Below are positions 41,270 to 51,461 of a stretch of 64,000 nucleotides of DNA, in pieces. The DNA comes from Actinokineospora alba. GTDB taxonomy: Bacteria; Actinomycetota; Actinomycetes; Mycobacteriales; Pseudonocardiaceae. A model generated the notes under the pieces. The model saw only the letters and a program-made list of their open reading frames with translations, was not told where the DNA came from and made no database searches. Made by a program: the position numbers and the translations under genes. The stretch's first letter is position 1. Each line of letters begins with the position of its first letter. The stretch spans positions 3,038,001-3,102,000 of the forward strand of contig NZ_SNXU01000001.1 of assembly GCF_004362515.1 (NCBI RefSeq). The letters are read 5' to 3'.

Positions 41270-44248
41270 GTGGCCACTCGGCCCCCGATCGGCCTGCCGA
41301 AGCTGTCCCGGCGCAGCCGGATATTGCTCGTCATCGGTTCGATTTTCCTGCTCTTCCTGCTGGTCGGATCGCGGCTGCTCAGCACCTATGTGAACTGGCT
41401 GTGGTTCGGCGAGGTCGGGTTCCGGTCGGTGTTCACCACCGTGATCTGGACCAGGCTCGCCTTGTTCCTCGCCGTGGGCGCCCTGGTCGGCGGCCTGTTG
41501 GCGCTGAGCCTGTGGGTCGCCTACCGGTCGCGGCCGGTGTTCGTGCCCGTGTCGAGCGCCGACGACCCGCTCGCGCGCTACCGCTCGACCATCGTGCAGC
41601 GCGTGCGGCTCTTCGGCATCGGTGTCCCGGTGCTCATCGGCCTGATCGCGGGCTCCGCCGCGCAGAACGACTGGCAGGTCGTTCAGCTGATGTTCAACGG
41701 CACGGCGTTCGGCATCACCGACCCGCAGTTCGGCAAGGACCTCGGCTTCTACGCCTTCACCCTGCCGTTCGTCACCTGGCTGATCAGCTGGCTGTTCGTG
41801 GCCGTCGCGCTCGCCTTCTTCGGCTCGCTCGTCATCCACTACATCTTCGGCGGCATCCGCCTCGCCGGTAAGGGCGGCCAGCTCGCCGCCCCCGCGCGCG
41901 TGCAGCTGTCGATCATCGCGGGCGTGTTCGTCCTGATCTACGCCGCGGACTACTTCTTCGAGCGCTACGAGTTGTTGTTCTCCTCCCGCAACGCCTTGTT
42001 CAGCGGCGCGACGTACACCGACCTCAACGCGGTGCTGCCCGCCAAGCTGATCCTGATGTTCATCGCGGCCTTCTGCGCCGTGGCGTTCTTCGCGGGCGCG
42101 TTCCTGCGCAACCTGCAGCTGCCCGCCATCGCGACCGCGCTGCTCGTGCTTTCGAGCATCCTGGTCGGCGCGGCGTGGCCCGCGGTCGTGCAGCAGTTCT
42201 CGGTGCGCCCGAACGAGAACGCCAAGGAGTCGATGTCGATCCAGCGCAACATCGAGGCCACCCGTGCCGCCTACGGACTCACACCGGACAAGGTGACGAC
42301 GGAGGACTACAAGGGGAGCACGACGGCGTCGTCGGCTGAGATCCGCAAGGAGACCAGCAGCATCAACACCATCTCCAACGTGCGTCTGCTCGACCCGAAC
42401 ATCCTGGCGCCGACCTTCACCCAGCGTGAGGGCCGGGAGAACTTCTACGGCTTCCCGGAGAAGCTCGACGTCGACCGCTACACCGTGAACGGCAAGACGC
42501 AGGACTACATCGTTGCCGCCCGCGAGATCAAGACGTCCGGTCTGACCGAGACCCAGGGCGGCTGGATCAACCGGCACATGGTGTTCACCCACGGCAACGG
42601 CTTCGTCGCCGCGCCCGCCAACACGGTCAACTCGGCGCTGCAGGACTCCAGCGACCAGGGCGGCTACCCGGTGTTCCAGGTCAGCGACCTGACCACCAAG
42701 GGCTCGATCCCGGTCGACCAGCCCCGCATCTACTACGGCGAGCTGGCCACCGACAACTACGCCATCGTCGGCGGCAAGGACGGCGACCGGCCGCTGGAGT
42801 ACGACACCGCCAACACGACCCGTCTCTACGACGGCAAGGGCGGCGTGTCGATCGACAGCCTGTTCAACAAGCTGATCTTCACGATGCACCACGCCGAGCG
42901 GAACATCCTGTTCTCGTCGCAGATCGGCGAGGGCGCGAAGATCATGTACAACCGCAGCCCGCGCGATCGGGTCAGCAAGGTCGCGCCGTGGCTGACGCTC
43001 GACGGTGACCCATACCCCGCGGTGGTCAACGGCAAGATCACCTGGATCATCGACGGCTACACCACGCTGGAGAACTACCCGTACGCGCAGCGCACTCAGC
43101 TCGGCGAGGCCACCACGGACTCCCTCGGCGGCGTGGTGCGCCAGGACAACCGGACGATCAGCTACATCCGCAACTCCGTCAAGGCCACGGTCGACGCCTA
43201 CGACGGAACGGTGTCGCTGTACGCGATCGACGAGCAGGACCCGGTCCTCAAGGCGTGGCAGGGTGTCTTCCCCGGCACCGTGAAGCCGTCGTCGGAGATC
43301 TCGAAGGAACTGCGCGAGCACTTCCGCTACCCGGAGGACCTGTTCAAGGTCCAGCGTGAGCTCCTGTCGAAGTACCACGTGTCCGACTCGGTGGAGTTCT
43401 TCTCGCAGAAGACCTTCTGGAACGTCCCGAGCGACCCGACCGAGGACGCCAACGGCACCGCCGCGAAGCAGCCGCCGTACTACGTCCTCGCGCAGGCCCC
43501 CGGCCAGACGAAGACCACGTTCCAGATCACCAGTGCGCTGACCCTGCTGAACCGGCAGTTCCTGGCGTCCTGGGTCTCCGTGTCGTCCGATCCGGAGGAC
43601 TACGGCAAGATACGCGTGCTCCGGCTGCCCACGTCCGGAACGTCCCAAGTAGAGGGTCCGGGGCAGGTGCAGAACCGGTTCCAGACCACACCTGAGGTCA
43701 CGGAGAACCGGACGCTGTTCAACAACCCGAGTGTCCGGGTCAGATTCGGCAACCTGCTGACCCTGCCCGTCGCCGAGGGTCTGCTCTACGTGGAGCCGAT
43801 CTACATTCAGCGCACGGACGCCAACTCGTTCCCGCAGTTGGCCCGAGTGCTCGTGTCCTTCGGCAACAAGGTCGGCTTCGCCCCCACCGTCAAGGAGGCG
43901 CTCGACGAGGTGTTCGGCGCGGGCACCGGCGACACGGCCACCCAGCCGGGCAACAACACCCCGCCGCCCTCCACGCAGCCGGGCACGACCCAGCCGCCCA
44001 CCACCGGTGGCGGCTCCGGCTCGGCGGAGATGGACCAGGCGGTCCAGGCCCTCAACGCCGCCATCACGCACCTGCGTGAAGCCCAGAAGTCCGGCAACTT
44101 CGCCGAACAGGGCAAGGCGCTGGCCGAACTCGACGCCGCGACGAAGAAGTACGACGAGGCGAAAGCCAAGCAGGGGCAGGCATCCACGCCGCCGTCCTCG
44201 CCCGGCGCCGCGCCGTCGCCGACCCCGCCGCCCACCGGCGGCGGGTGA
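41270..44248 (+). CDS. UPF0182 large membrane protein
   Basis: 992 aa from GTG; GGAG lies 8 nt upstream. Seven membrane helices fill residues about 20-310. A long extracytoplasmic domain follows (FSVRPNENAKESMSIQRNIEATRAAYGL; NRHMVFTHGNG; LYVEPIYIQ). The tail is Thr/Pro-rich with a coiled helix (LNAAITHLREAQKSGNFAEQGKALAEL). Conserved actinobacterial family; function unknown. Confidence 0.93.
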   Translation: MATRPPIGLPKLSRRSRILLVIGSIFLLFLLVGSRLLSTYVNWLWFGEVGFRSVFTTVIWTRLALFLAVGALVGGLLALSLWVAYRSRPVFVPVSSADDPLARYRSTIVQRVRLFGIGVPVLIGLIAGSAAQNDWQVVQLMFNGTAFGITDPQFGKDLGFYAFTLPFVTWLISWLFVAVALAFFGSLVIHYIFGGIRLAGKGGQLAAPARVQLSIIAGVFVLIYAADYFFERYELLFSSRNALFSGATYTDLNAVLPAKLILMFIAAFCAVAFFAGAFLRNLQLPAIATALLVLSSILVGAAWPAVVQQFSVRPNENAKESMSIQRNIEATRAAYGLTPDKVTTEDYKGSTTASSAEIRKETSSINTISNVRLLDPNILAPTFTQREGRENFYGFPEKLDVDRYTVNGKTQDYIVAAREIKTSGLTETQGGWINRHMVFTHGNGFVAAPANTVNSALQDSSDQGGYPVFQVSDLTTKGSIPVDQPRIYYGELATDNYAIVGGKDGDRPLEYDTANTTRLYDGKGGVSIDSLFNKLIFTMHHAERNILFSSQIGEGAKIMYNRSPRDRVSKVAPWLTLDGDPYPAVVNGKITWIIDGYTTLENYPYAQRTQLGEATTDSLGGVVRQDNRTISYIRNSVKATVDAYDGTVSLYAIDEQDPVLKAWQGVFPGTVKPSSEISKELREHFRYPEDLFKVQRELLSKYHVSDSVEFFSQKTFWNVPSDPTEDANGTAAKQPPYYVLAQAPGQTKTTFQITSALTLLNRQFLASWVSVSSDPEDYGKIRVLRLPTSGTSQVEGPGQVQNRFQTTPEVTENRTLFNNPSVRVRFGNLLTLPVAEGLLYVEPIYIQRTDANSFPQLARVLVSFGNKVGFAPTVKEALDEVFGAGTGDTATQPGNNTPPPSTQPGTTQPPTTGGGSGSAEMDQAVQALNAAITHLREAQKSGNFAEQGKALAELDAATKKYDEAKAKQGQASTPPSSPGAAPSPTPPPTGGG

Positions 44249-44295
44249 TCCCGTACGGCGTCAGCGTCGTGACCGGCTGACACTGTTCACCTAGC

Positions 44296-44337
44296 CACAA
44301 CGGCCGGGAACCGCATCCGCGGTTCCCGGCCGTTGTG
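44296..44337. terminator. Bidirectional terminator between UPF0182 and nar genes
   Basis: A perfect 19-bp stem with a 4-nt loop (ATCC), between convergent stops, 9 bp before the narI stop. Confidence 0.8.
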
Positions 44338-44345
44338 CGTTGACC

Positions 44346-45074
44346 TCAGTGCTTCGAAGGCGTTTCCCAGGCGCGGGCGTAGGGGCGGGCGTCGGGACGC
44401 TTGGGGTCGCGACTGCGGTAAACGACATAAGGGCGGACGAGGTAGCCCAGTGGGGCGCTGAAGACGTGGACCAGGCGGGTGTACGGCCAGACCGCCAGCA
44501 GCGCCAGGACCATCACGTTGTGGACCTGGAAGCTGAGCGGGACCCCGGTCATGAGCTCCGGCTGGGGAGCGATGCTGAAAAGGCTGCGGAACCACACTGA
44601 GACGGTGGCGCGGTAGTCGTAGCCGCCACCGATGAGGTTCTCGCCGACGGTGTTGACCATCCCGGTCAGGATGGCCACCACCAGCAGCGCGTACATGATC
44701 TTATCGTTCGCGGTGGTGGCCTTGCGCACCGCGGGCACGGTGAACCGCCGGTAGAGCAGGATCGCGAGTCCGGCCATCGTCGCGACACCGGACAGCGTCC
44801 CGGCGGTGACGGACACCAGGTGATAGGCGTGATCGGAGATGCCGACGGCGGCGGTCCAGCTGGCGGGGATCAGGATGCCCATGGCGTGGCCGCCGATGAC
44901 GGCCAGCAGGCCGAAGTGGAACAGCGGGCTGCCCAGCCGCAGCAGCCTGCCCTCGTAGAGCTGGCTGGACCGCGTGGTCCAGCCGAACTGGTCGTGCCGG
45001 TAGCGCCAGATGTGGCCGAGGACGAACGACGTGAACGCCACGTACGGCAGCGCGAGCCACAGGACGGTGCTCAT
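44346..45074 (-). CDS. narI: Respiratory nitrate reductase gamma subunit (cytochrome b)
   Basis: 242 aa. Five membrane helices; heme-ligand histidines in VLGHIWRYRHD, FHFGLLAVIGGHAMG and FQVHNVMV. NarI takes electrons from menaquinol and passes them to NarH. ATGA overlap with narJ. Confidence 0.95.
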   Translation of the reverse strand: MSTVLWLALPYVAFTSFVLGHIWRYRHDQFGWTTRSSQLYEGRLLRLGSPLFHFGLLAVIGGHAMGILIPASWTAAVGISDHAYHLVSVTAGTLSGVATMAGLAILLYRRFTVPAVRKATTANDKIMYALLVVAILTGMVNTVGENLIGGGYDYRATVSVWFRSLFSIAPQPELMTGVPLSFQVHNVMVLALLAVWPYTRLVHVFSAPLGYLVRPYVVYRSRDPKRPDARPYARAWETPSKH

Positions 45075-45760
45075 CGGCGTCCTCCGAGGTCGGGTTCCAT
45101 CAGGCTGGGGTCCATCGCGAACGGTTCGAGACCCACCTCCTCGTCGGGCGGGCCCTGCGCGGCCAGTTCGGCGATCCGGCGCCGGTCCGCGGTGTTGAGC
45201 TCGGGCAGCGTCGAGCAGACCGCGTCCAGCACCTGGTGGTACGGGGAACCGATGTCCACCAGGGAGAGCCGGACGAGTTCGATCACCGGACGGTGCTCGA
45301 CGAGGAGCCGTCGGCCGGTCGTCGGGTCCGCGGTCGCGGCGAACTCCAGGACCACCGACAGGTGGTCGGGCAGCTCGTGTTCGTCGAGTTCGACGTCGGC
45401 GGCCTTGTAGGCGTGTTTCAGGCGGAGCAACGCCATGCCGCGCTTGCGGGTGTCGCCGTAGGCGTAGTAGGTCAGGTGCAGGCAGGCGCGTTTGCGCAGG
45501 TCGAAGGTCTCGACGTAGTGCGCGGCCAGGTCGAGGTCCGGGGCGGCGGCCGCATGGTCCACAAAGGACCGCAGGGCTGGCCCGGCGGGCGCGGGAAGGG
45601 AATCGGCCGCGGGGCCCAGCGCGGGCAGCATGTCCAGGGTCTGCTGGTTCGGGTAGTCCAGCAGCAGCGCGGCGATACGCCACACCAACCGCTGGTCACG
45701 CTCGGAAAGCTGCTCGGCGGCCTCCCGGCCTGCCTTGCGGCCCAGTCGCATCGGGCTCAT
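45071..45760 (-). CDS. narJ: Nitrate reductase molybdenum cofactor assembly chaperone
   Basis: 229 aa. NarJ/TorD family: RIAALLLDYPNQQTLDMLPAL, DLRKRACLHLTYYAYGDTRKRG, VDIGSPYHQVLDAVC. Needed for cofactor insertion into NarG; not part of the mature enzyme. Overlaps narH and narI by 4 bp each. Confidence 0.95.
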   Translation of the reverse strand: MSPMRLGRKAGREAAEQLSERDQRLVWRIAALLLDYPNQQTLDMLPALGPAADSLPAPAGPALRSFVDHAAAAPDLDLAAHYVETFDLRKRACLHLTYYAYGDTRKRGMALLRLKHAYKAADVELDEHELPDHLSVVLEFAATADPTTGRRLLVEHRPVIELVRLSLVDIGSPYHQVLDAVCSTLPELNTADRRRIAELAAQGPPDEEVGLEPFAMDPSLMEPDLGGRR

Positions 45761-47403
45761 CGGACGGTCTCCGAGGTGGGTGCGGCGGGATCGGTCCCCG
45801 TGGCGCGGGGCTTGGTGGGGAACAGACCGGACGCGGTCTTGCCGTCCCAGTTGAGCAGGTTGACCCGGTCGGACTTGTCCGGCGGCGCGGCGTCGTTGGT
45901 GTCGGTCAGGTGGAACTTCTCGGCCATCACGTCGAACGCGGTCATGCCGGGCCCGCCGTCGCCGTCGAGGCTGCAGCCGGTGGCCAGCGCGTCGAGCCGG
46001 TGGGCGTCGGAGCCCGCGCCGTTCGGGATCACGTATCGGTCCTCGTACTTGGCGATGGCCAGCAGCCGGTACATCGCCTCGATCTCGCCTTCCCGCAGCC
46101 GGACCGACGCCGCGATCTCGGGGTCGGGCTCCTCACCGAGGTTGACCTTGCGCATGTGCGCGCGCATCGCGCCCAGGCGCTGCAGCGACGCCCGAACCGG
46201 GCCGACGTCGCCCGCGGTGAACAGTTCCGCGAGGTACTCGACCGGGATGCGCAGGGCGTCGATGGCGCCGAACAGGTTGTCCGCGTCCTCGCCGTCGTGC
46301 CCGGTCTCGGCGAGCACGTCCACCACCGGGGACAGCGGCGGGACGTACCAGACCATCGGCATCGTGCGGTATTCCGGATGCAGCGGCAGGGCGAGCTGGT
46401 AGTCGACGATCAGGCGGTAGACGGGCGAGTTCTGCGCTGCCTCGATCCACTCGCCCGCGATGCCCGCGCGCTCCGCCTCGGCGACCACGCGCGGGTCGTG
46501 CGGGTTGAGGAACACGTTGAGCTGGGCCGGGTAGAGGTCCTTGTCATCCGGCACCGCCGCCGCTTCGGCCACCGCGTCGGCGTCGTAGAGCAGCACGCCG
46601 ATGTAACGCAACCGTCCGACGCAGGTCTCCGAGCACACCGTGGGGATGCCGACCTCGACGCGCGGGTAGCAGAAGGTGCACTTCTCGGCCTTGCCGGTCT
46701 TGTGGTTGAAGTAGATCTTCTTGTACGGGCAGCCCGACACACACTGCCGCCAGCCGCGGCACTTGTCCTGGTCGACCAGGACGATGCCGTCCTCGCTGCG
46801 CTTGTAGATCGCGCCGGACGGGCAGGCGGCCGCGCAGGACGGGTTGAGGCAGTGCTCGCAGATCCGCGGCAGGTAGAACATGAACGTCTGCTCGAACTCG
46901 AGCTTGACCTGTTCGGACACCTTGGCCAGCACCGGGTCCTTGCTGATCTGCGCCGGCCCGCCGCCGAGGTCGTCGTCCCAGTTGGCGCCCCAGGTGACCT
47001 CGGTGTCCTTGCCGGTGATCAGCGACTTCGGCCGGGCCGTCGGGGTGGTGTCCGACGGCGGCGCGGCGAGCAGGTTCTCGTAGTCGTAGGTCCACGGCTC
47101 GTAGTAGTCCGACACCTCGGGCAGGTCGGGGTTGGCGAAGATGTTCAGCAGCCGCCGGACCCGCGAGCCGCTGCGCAGCCTGAGCTTGCCGCCCTTGGTG
47201 CGCTCCCAGCCGCCCTTCCACCGCTCCTGGTCCTGGTATTGGCGCGGGTATCCCTGCCCTGGGCGGGTTTCCACGTTGTTGAACCACACGTACTCGACGC
47301 CGGAGCGGTTCGTCCACGCCTGCTTGCAGGTGACACTGCAGGTGTGGCAGCCGATGCACTTGTCGAGGTTCATCACCATCGCCAGCTGCGCCATGACCTT
47401 CAT
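45757..47403 (-). CDS. narH: Nitrate reductase beta subunit (Fe-S)
   Basis: 548 aa. Four cysteine clusters: CIGCHTCSVTCK, CEHCLNPSCAAACPSG, CRGWRQCVSGCPYKK (Trp in place of a Cys, marking the 3Fe-4S cluster), and CTFCYPRVEVGIPTVCSETC. Carries electrons from NarI to NarG. GGGGAG lies 8 nt before the ATG. Confidence 0.96.
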   Translation of the reverse strand: MKVMAQLAMVMNLDKCIGCHTCSVTCKQAWTNRSGVEYVWFNNVETRPGQGYPRQYQDQERWKGGWERTKGGKLRLRSGSRVRRLLNIFANPDLPEVSDYYEPWTYDYENLLAAPPSDTTPTARPKSLITGKDTEVTWGANWDDDLGGGPAQISKDPVLAKVSEQVKLEFEQTFMFYLPRICEHCLNPSCAAACPSGAIYKRSEDGIVLVDQDKCRGWRQCVSGCPYKKIYFNHKTGKAEKCTFCYPRVEVGIPTVCSETCVGRLRYIGVLLYDADAVAEAAAVPDDKDLYPAQLNVFLNPHDPRVVAEAERAGIAGEWIEAAQNSPVYRLIVDYQLALPLHPEYRTMPMVWYVPPLSPVVDVLAETGHDGEDADNLFGAIDALRIPVEYLAELFTAGDVGPVRASLQRLGAMRAHMRKVNLGEEPDPEIAASVRLREGEIEAMYRLLAIAKYEDRYVIPNGAGSDAHRLDALATGCSLDGDGGPGMTAFDVMAEKFHLTDTNDAAPPDKSDRVNLLNWDGKTASGLFPTKPRATGTDPAAPTSETVR

Positions 47404-47443
47404 GGTGTTGTCTCCCCGCGCCTGGAGGTTCTGGTGGTGGCCA

Positions 47444-50400
47444 TCAGTACTGGACCTCCTGGGAGCGGCGGCGGATCGTGGTGACCTCGTCGCGCTGGTT
47501 GCCGGTGGGGCCGTGGTAGTTGAGTGCGAACGACTGCTGCGCGTAGCCGCCGATGAGGTGCGTCGGCTTGATCATCAGGCGGGTGAGCGCGTTGTGGATG
47601 CCGCCGCGCTTGCCGTTGGTCTCGGTGCGCGGCACCCCCACCGCGCGGTCCTGCGCGTGGTACATGAACACGGTGCCCTCGGGCATCCGGTGGCTGACGA
47701 TCGCGCGGGCGACGACCACGCCGTTGCGGTTGACCGCCTCGATCCAGTCGTTGTCCACCACGCCGATCTTCGCGGCGTCCACATCGGACATCCAGATCGC
47801 CTGGCCGCCCCGCGACAGCGTGAGCATGTGCAGGTTGTCCTGGTACGCCGAGTGGATCGACCACTTCGAGTGCGGCGTGAGGTACCGGACGGTCACCGCC
47901 TTGTGGCCGTCGAGTTCGCCGGTGTGCCCGACGCCCGGCTCGTCGAACAGCGCGGTCATGTCCAGCGGCGGCCGGAAGATCGGCAGCTGTTCGCCGAGTT
48001 CGTACATCCAGTCGTGGTCGAGGAAGAAGTGCTGCCGCCCGGTCAGCGTGTGCCACGGCTTGAGCCGCTCGGTGTTGATGGTGAAGGGGGAGTAGCGGCG
48101 CCCACCGGTCTCACTGCCGGACCACTCCGGCGAGGTGATCACCGGAACCGGTCGGGCCTGGGTGTCGGCGAAGGTGATCCGCTTGCCCTCGTTCTCGGCG
48201 GCGAGGTCGGCGAGTTCGGTGCCGGTGCGTCGCTCCAGGGCGCGGAAACCCTCGGTGGCGAGGCGGCCGTTGGTGGTGCCGGACAGGGCAAGGATCGCTT
48301 CGGCGGCATGGGTGTCCTTGGCCAGCGACGGCCTGCCCGCCGCGACACCGGACGGGACGACGCCGTTGGCGCTCTTGAGGTACTCGACCTCGGCGTCCGG
48401 GTGGACGGTGACGCCCTTGGTGGTCAGGCCGACCCGTTCCACGAGCGGGCCGAGCGCCGCCATCTTGTCGCCGATCGCCGGATAGTCGCGTTCGACCACC
48501 ACGATCCGGGGCATCGTCTTGCCGGGAATGGGTTCGCACTCCCCAGCCTTCCAGTCCAGCACCCGCCCACCCGGCTGCGCGGTGGCGTCCGCGGTGTCGT
48601 GGGTCAGCGGGACCGCGACGATGTCCTTGCGGACGCCGAGATGCTTCTCCGCCAGCCAGGAGAACCCGCGGGCGATCCGGTGGAACGCCTCGAAGTCGGT
48701 CTTGGTCTCCCACGGCGGTGAGATCGCGGGCGAGAACGCGTGCACGTAGGGGTGCATGTCCGTGCTGGACAGGTCGTGCTTCTCGTACCAGGTCGCCGCG
48801 GGCAGCACCACGTCGGAGAACAGGGTCGTGCTGGTCATCCGGAAGTCCAAGGACAGCAGCATGTCCAGCTTGCCGACGGGCGCCTCGTCGTGCCAGGTCA
48901 CTTCCTCGGGGTGGACGCCGTCGGCGTCGCTGGCCCGCAGGTTGGCGTCGGTGCCCAGCAGGTGCCGCAGGAAGTACTCGTTGCCCTTCGCCGACGAGCC
49001 GAGCAGGTTCGCCCGCCACACGGTCAGCACACGCGGGAAGTTCTCCGGGGCGTCCGGGTCCTCGCAGGCGAAGCGCAGGTGGCCGGACTTCAGGCCGTCG
49101 ACCACATGGGTGGCGCCGTCCTTGCCGAGCCGTTCGGCCTCGTCGGCCAGGTCCAGCGGGTTGCGGTTGAAGGTCGGGTAGCTCGGCATCCAGCCCAGCC
49201 GCGAGGCCAGCGCGATGTTGTCGGCCGCGGTGCGTCCGGCGAAGCGCCCGGTGGCCAGCGGCGAGGCCATCACCTCGGAGGTGAACGGGTCGTAGCGCCA
49301 CTGATCCGTTGCCAGGTACCAGAAAACCGTGCCCTGCATGTGCCGCGGCGGGCGCTGCCAGTCCAGCCCGAAGGCCAAGGTCGACCAGCCGGTGATCGGG
49401 CGGCACTTCTCCTGGCCGACGTAGTGCGCCCAGCCGCCGCCGTTGACGCCCTGGCAGCCGGTGAGCATGGTCAACGCCAGGAAGGACCGGTAGATCTGGT
49501 CGGAGTGGAACCAGTGGTTGGTGCCCGCGCCCATCAGGATCATCGACCGGCCGCCGGAGCGCTCCGCGTTGTCGGCGAACTCCCTGGCGATCCGCGCCGC
49601 CGCCGCGGCGGGCACGCCGGTGATCGCCTCCTGCCAGGCGGGCGTGTAGGGCTCGGCGGCGTCGTCGTAGTCCGCGGGCCAGCCGCCGGGCAGGCCGGGC
49701 CGGGACACGCCGTACTGGGCGAGGAGCAGGTCGAACACGGTGGTGACCCGGTGGCCCGCGACCATCGCGGTCGGCACGCCGCGGCTGAGCACCTCGGGGG
49801 TGGCGCTGTCGAAACGGGGGAGCTGGACCGCCGCGGTGTCGCCGCCGTACACCGACAGCATCGGGTCGACGCCCGCGAGGTCGAGGTTCCAGGAACCCTC
49901 GCCGGACTTGGTGTAGCGGTGGCCGAGCGACCCGTTCGGCACGACCGGATTCCCGTGCACGTCAAGGAGAACGGTCTTGGACTCGGCGCCTTCGGCGGTG
50001 TCGCCGAGATCGGCGGCGGTCAGGAACTTGCCGGGCACGAACCCGTCGCCGTGTTCGGTCAGGGTGACCAGGAACGGCAGGTCGGTGTACTTCTTGACGT
50101 ACTCGGTGAAGCGCGGAGTCGTCTTGTCGACGAAGAACTCCTTGAGGATCACGTGTCCCATGGCCATGGCCAGCGCGCCGTCGGTGCCGGGCCGCGCGGG
50201 CAGCCACTCGTCGGCGAACTTGGTGTGGTCGCCGTAATCCGGGGAGACGACAACGACCTTCTGACCCCGGTACCGCGCCTCGGTCATGTAGTGGGCGTCG
50301 GGCGTGCGGGTGACCGGCACGTTGGAGCCCCACATGATCAGGTAGCCGGCGTCGAACCAGTCGGCCGACTCCGGCACGTCGGTCTGGTCGCCCATCACCT

Positions 50401-51145
50401 GCGGCGAGGCCACGGGAAGGTCGGCGTACCAGTCGTAGAACGACAGCATCGACCCGCCGATGAGCGAGATGAACCGGGCGCCGGTGGCGTGGCTGACCAT
50501 GGACATCGCCGGGATCGGCGAGAACCCCGCGACCCGGTCCGGGCCGTAGTCCTTGATGGTGTGCACATGCGCGGCCGCGACCATCTCCGCGGCCTCCCAC
50601 CACTCGGCGCGGACGAACCCGCCCATGCCGCGGGCGGCCTTGTAGCGGCGGGCCTTCTCCGGGTCCTCGGCGACGTCGGCCCAGGCCAGCACCGGGTCCT
50701 TGAGCCGTTCCTTCGCCTCGCGGTACATCTGCAGCAGAACGCCGCGCACGTAGGGATAGCGCACGCGGGCGGGGGAGTAGGTGTACCAGGAGAACGAGGC
50801 GCCGCGCGGGCAGCCGCGGGGTTCGTACTCGGGCTTGTCCGGTCCGATCGAGGGGTAGTCGGTCTGCTGCGACTCCCAGGTGATGATCCCGTCCTTGACG
50901 TAGACCTTCCACGAGCAGGAGCCGGTGCAGTTGACCCCGTGAGTGGAGCGCACCACCTTGTCGTAGGCCCACCGGTCCCGGTAGAACACATCGGCTGAGC
51001 GGCCGCCGATCTGGTGCAGTGTGCGCCCGTCGGCTGATACCTCACCCCGCTGGAAATGCCTGCTGAATCGGAGCAGGGAATCGCCGAAATCGGCATTTCC
51101 CGCAGGGCTGTCGACTTTTGCCCCGCTATCGCGGAAATTCGGCAC
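47444..51145 (-). CDS. narG: Respiratory nitrate reductase alpha subunit (Mo-bisMGD)
   Basis: 1233 aa from a GTG at 51145 (GGAGG 8 nt upstream); 51154 is an alternative. THGVNCTGSCSWKVYVKDG with His and Cys ligands of the FS0 cluster, ending at RGCPRG; GWAHYVGQEKCRP and SVYGGDTAAVQLP-type molybdopterin regions follow. Catalyses nitrate to nitrite on the cytoplasmic face. First gene of narGHJI. No narK or two-component genes are in view. Confidence 0.96.
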   Translation of the reverse strand: MPNFRDSGAKVDSPAGNADFGDSLLRFSRHFQRGEVSADGRTLHQIGGRSADVFYRDRWAYDKVVRSTHGVNCTGSCSWKVYVKDGIITWESQQTDYPSIGPDKPEYEPRGCPRGASFSWYTYSPARVRYPYVRGVLLQMYREAKERLKDPVLAWADVAEDPEKARRYKAARGMGGFVRAEWWEAAEMVAAAHVHTIKDYGPDRVAGFSPIPAMSMVSHATGARFISLIGGSMLSFYDWYADLPVASPQVMGDQTDVPESADWFDAGYLIMWGSNVPVTRTPDAHYMTEARYRGQKVVVVSPDYGDHTKFADEWLPARPGTDGALAMAMGHVILKEFFVDKTTPRFTEYVKKYTDLPFLVTLTEHGDGFVPGKFLTAADLGDTAEGAESKTVLLDVHGNPVVPNGSLGHRYTKSGEGSWNLDLAGVDPMLSVYGGDTAAVQLPRFDSATPEVLSRGVPTAMVAGHRVTTVFDLLLAQYGVSRPGLPGGWPADYDDAAEPYTPAWQEAITGVPAAAAARIAREFADNAERSGGRSMILMGAGTNHWFHSDQIYRSFLALTMLTGCQGVNGGGWAHYVGQEKCRPITGWSTLAFGLDWQRPPRHMQGTVFWYLATDQWRYDPFTSEVMASPLATGRFAGRTAADNIALASRLGWMPSYPTFNRNPLDLADEAERLGKDGATHVVDGLKSGHLRFACEDPDAPENFPRVLTVWRANLLGSSAKGNEYFLRHLLGTDANLRASDADGVHPEEVTWHDEAPVGKLDMLLSLDFRMTSTTLFSDVVLPAATWYEKHDLSSTDMHPYVHAFSPAISPPWETKTDFEAFHRIARGFSWLAEKHLGVRKDIVAVPLTHDTADATAQPGGRVLDWKAGECEPIPGKTMPRIVVVERDYPAIGDKMAALGPLVERVGLTTKGVTVHPDAEVEYLKSANGVVPSGVAAGRPSLAKDTHAAEAILALSGTTNGRLATEGFRALERRTGTELADLAAENEGKRITFADTQARPVPVITSPEWSGSETGGRRYSPFTINTERLKPWHTLTGRQHFFLDHDWMYELGEQLPIFRPPLDMTALFDEPGVGHTGELDGHKAVTVRYLTPHSKWSIHSAYQDNLHMLTLSRGGQAIWMSDVDAAKIGVVDNDWIEAVNRNGVVVARAIVSHRMPEGTVFMYHAQDRAVGVPRTETNGKRGGIHNALTRLMIKPTHLIGGYAQQSFALNYHGPTGNQRDEVTTIRRRSQEVQY

Positions 51146-51461
51146 CGGTGCCACCTCCGAGCGATTCGTGCACGGTCACGCACGACCGTCTGACGCTCAC
51201 CGTAGAACGCGGGTCCGAGGCTTAACCAGAACGAATTCGAATTCGCACAAGTGGGTCGTGATGGCGGTGAGCGCGGTGTAACGCCGACGTCATCCGCCGC
51301 GGCGGCGGCGACATCGCGCATGACCTGGCACGACGGGCCCGTCAGGGGGCGGCCGGGCGGGGGCGGATCATGCTCCGGCGTGTTGTCGCATGTCATCTGA
51401 CGTTAACATCGGGCGCCATGGCCGATCGGACGACGGCCGCGGATGTTGTCGCCTGTGGACA
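51146..51461. other. narG upstream region
   Basis: 316 bp between the PCMT-like gene and narG, both on the minus strand. It must hold the nar promoter. A locally AT-rich run with GAATTCGAATTC (about 51234-51245) stands out; no operator could be named with confidence. Confidence 0.35.

Noticed and set aside
41243..44071. 942-codon open frame on the minus strand
   Set aside because: Antisense to the UPF0182 gene, low-complexity Arg/Glu/Gly content, no family signal.
48740..50998. 752-codon open frame on the plus strand
   Set aside because: Antisense shadow of narG; composition is repetitive and the known NarG motifs are on the other strand.
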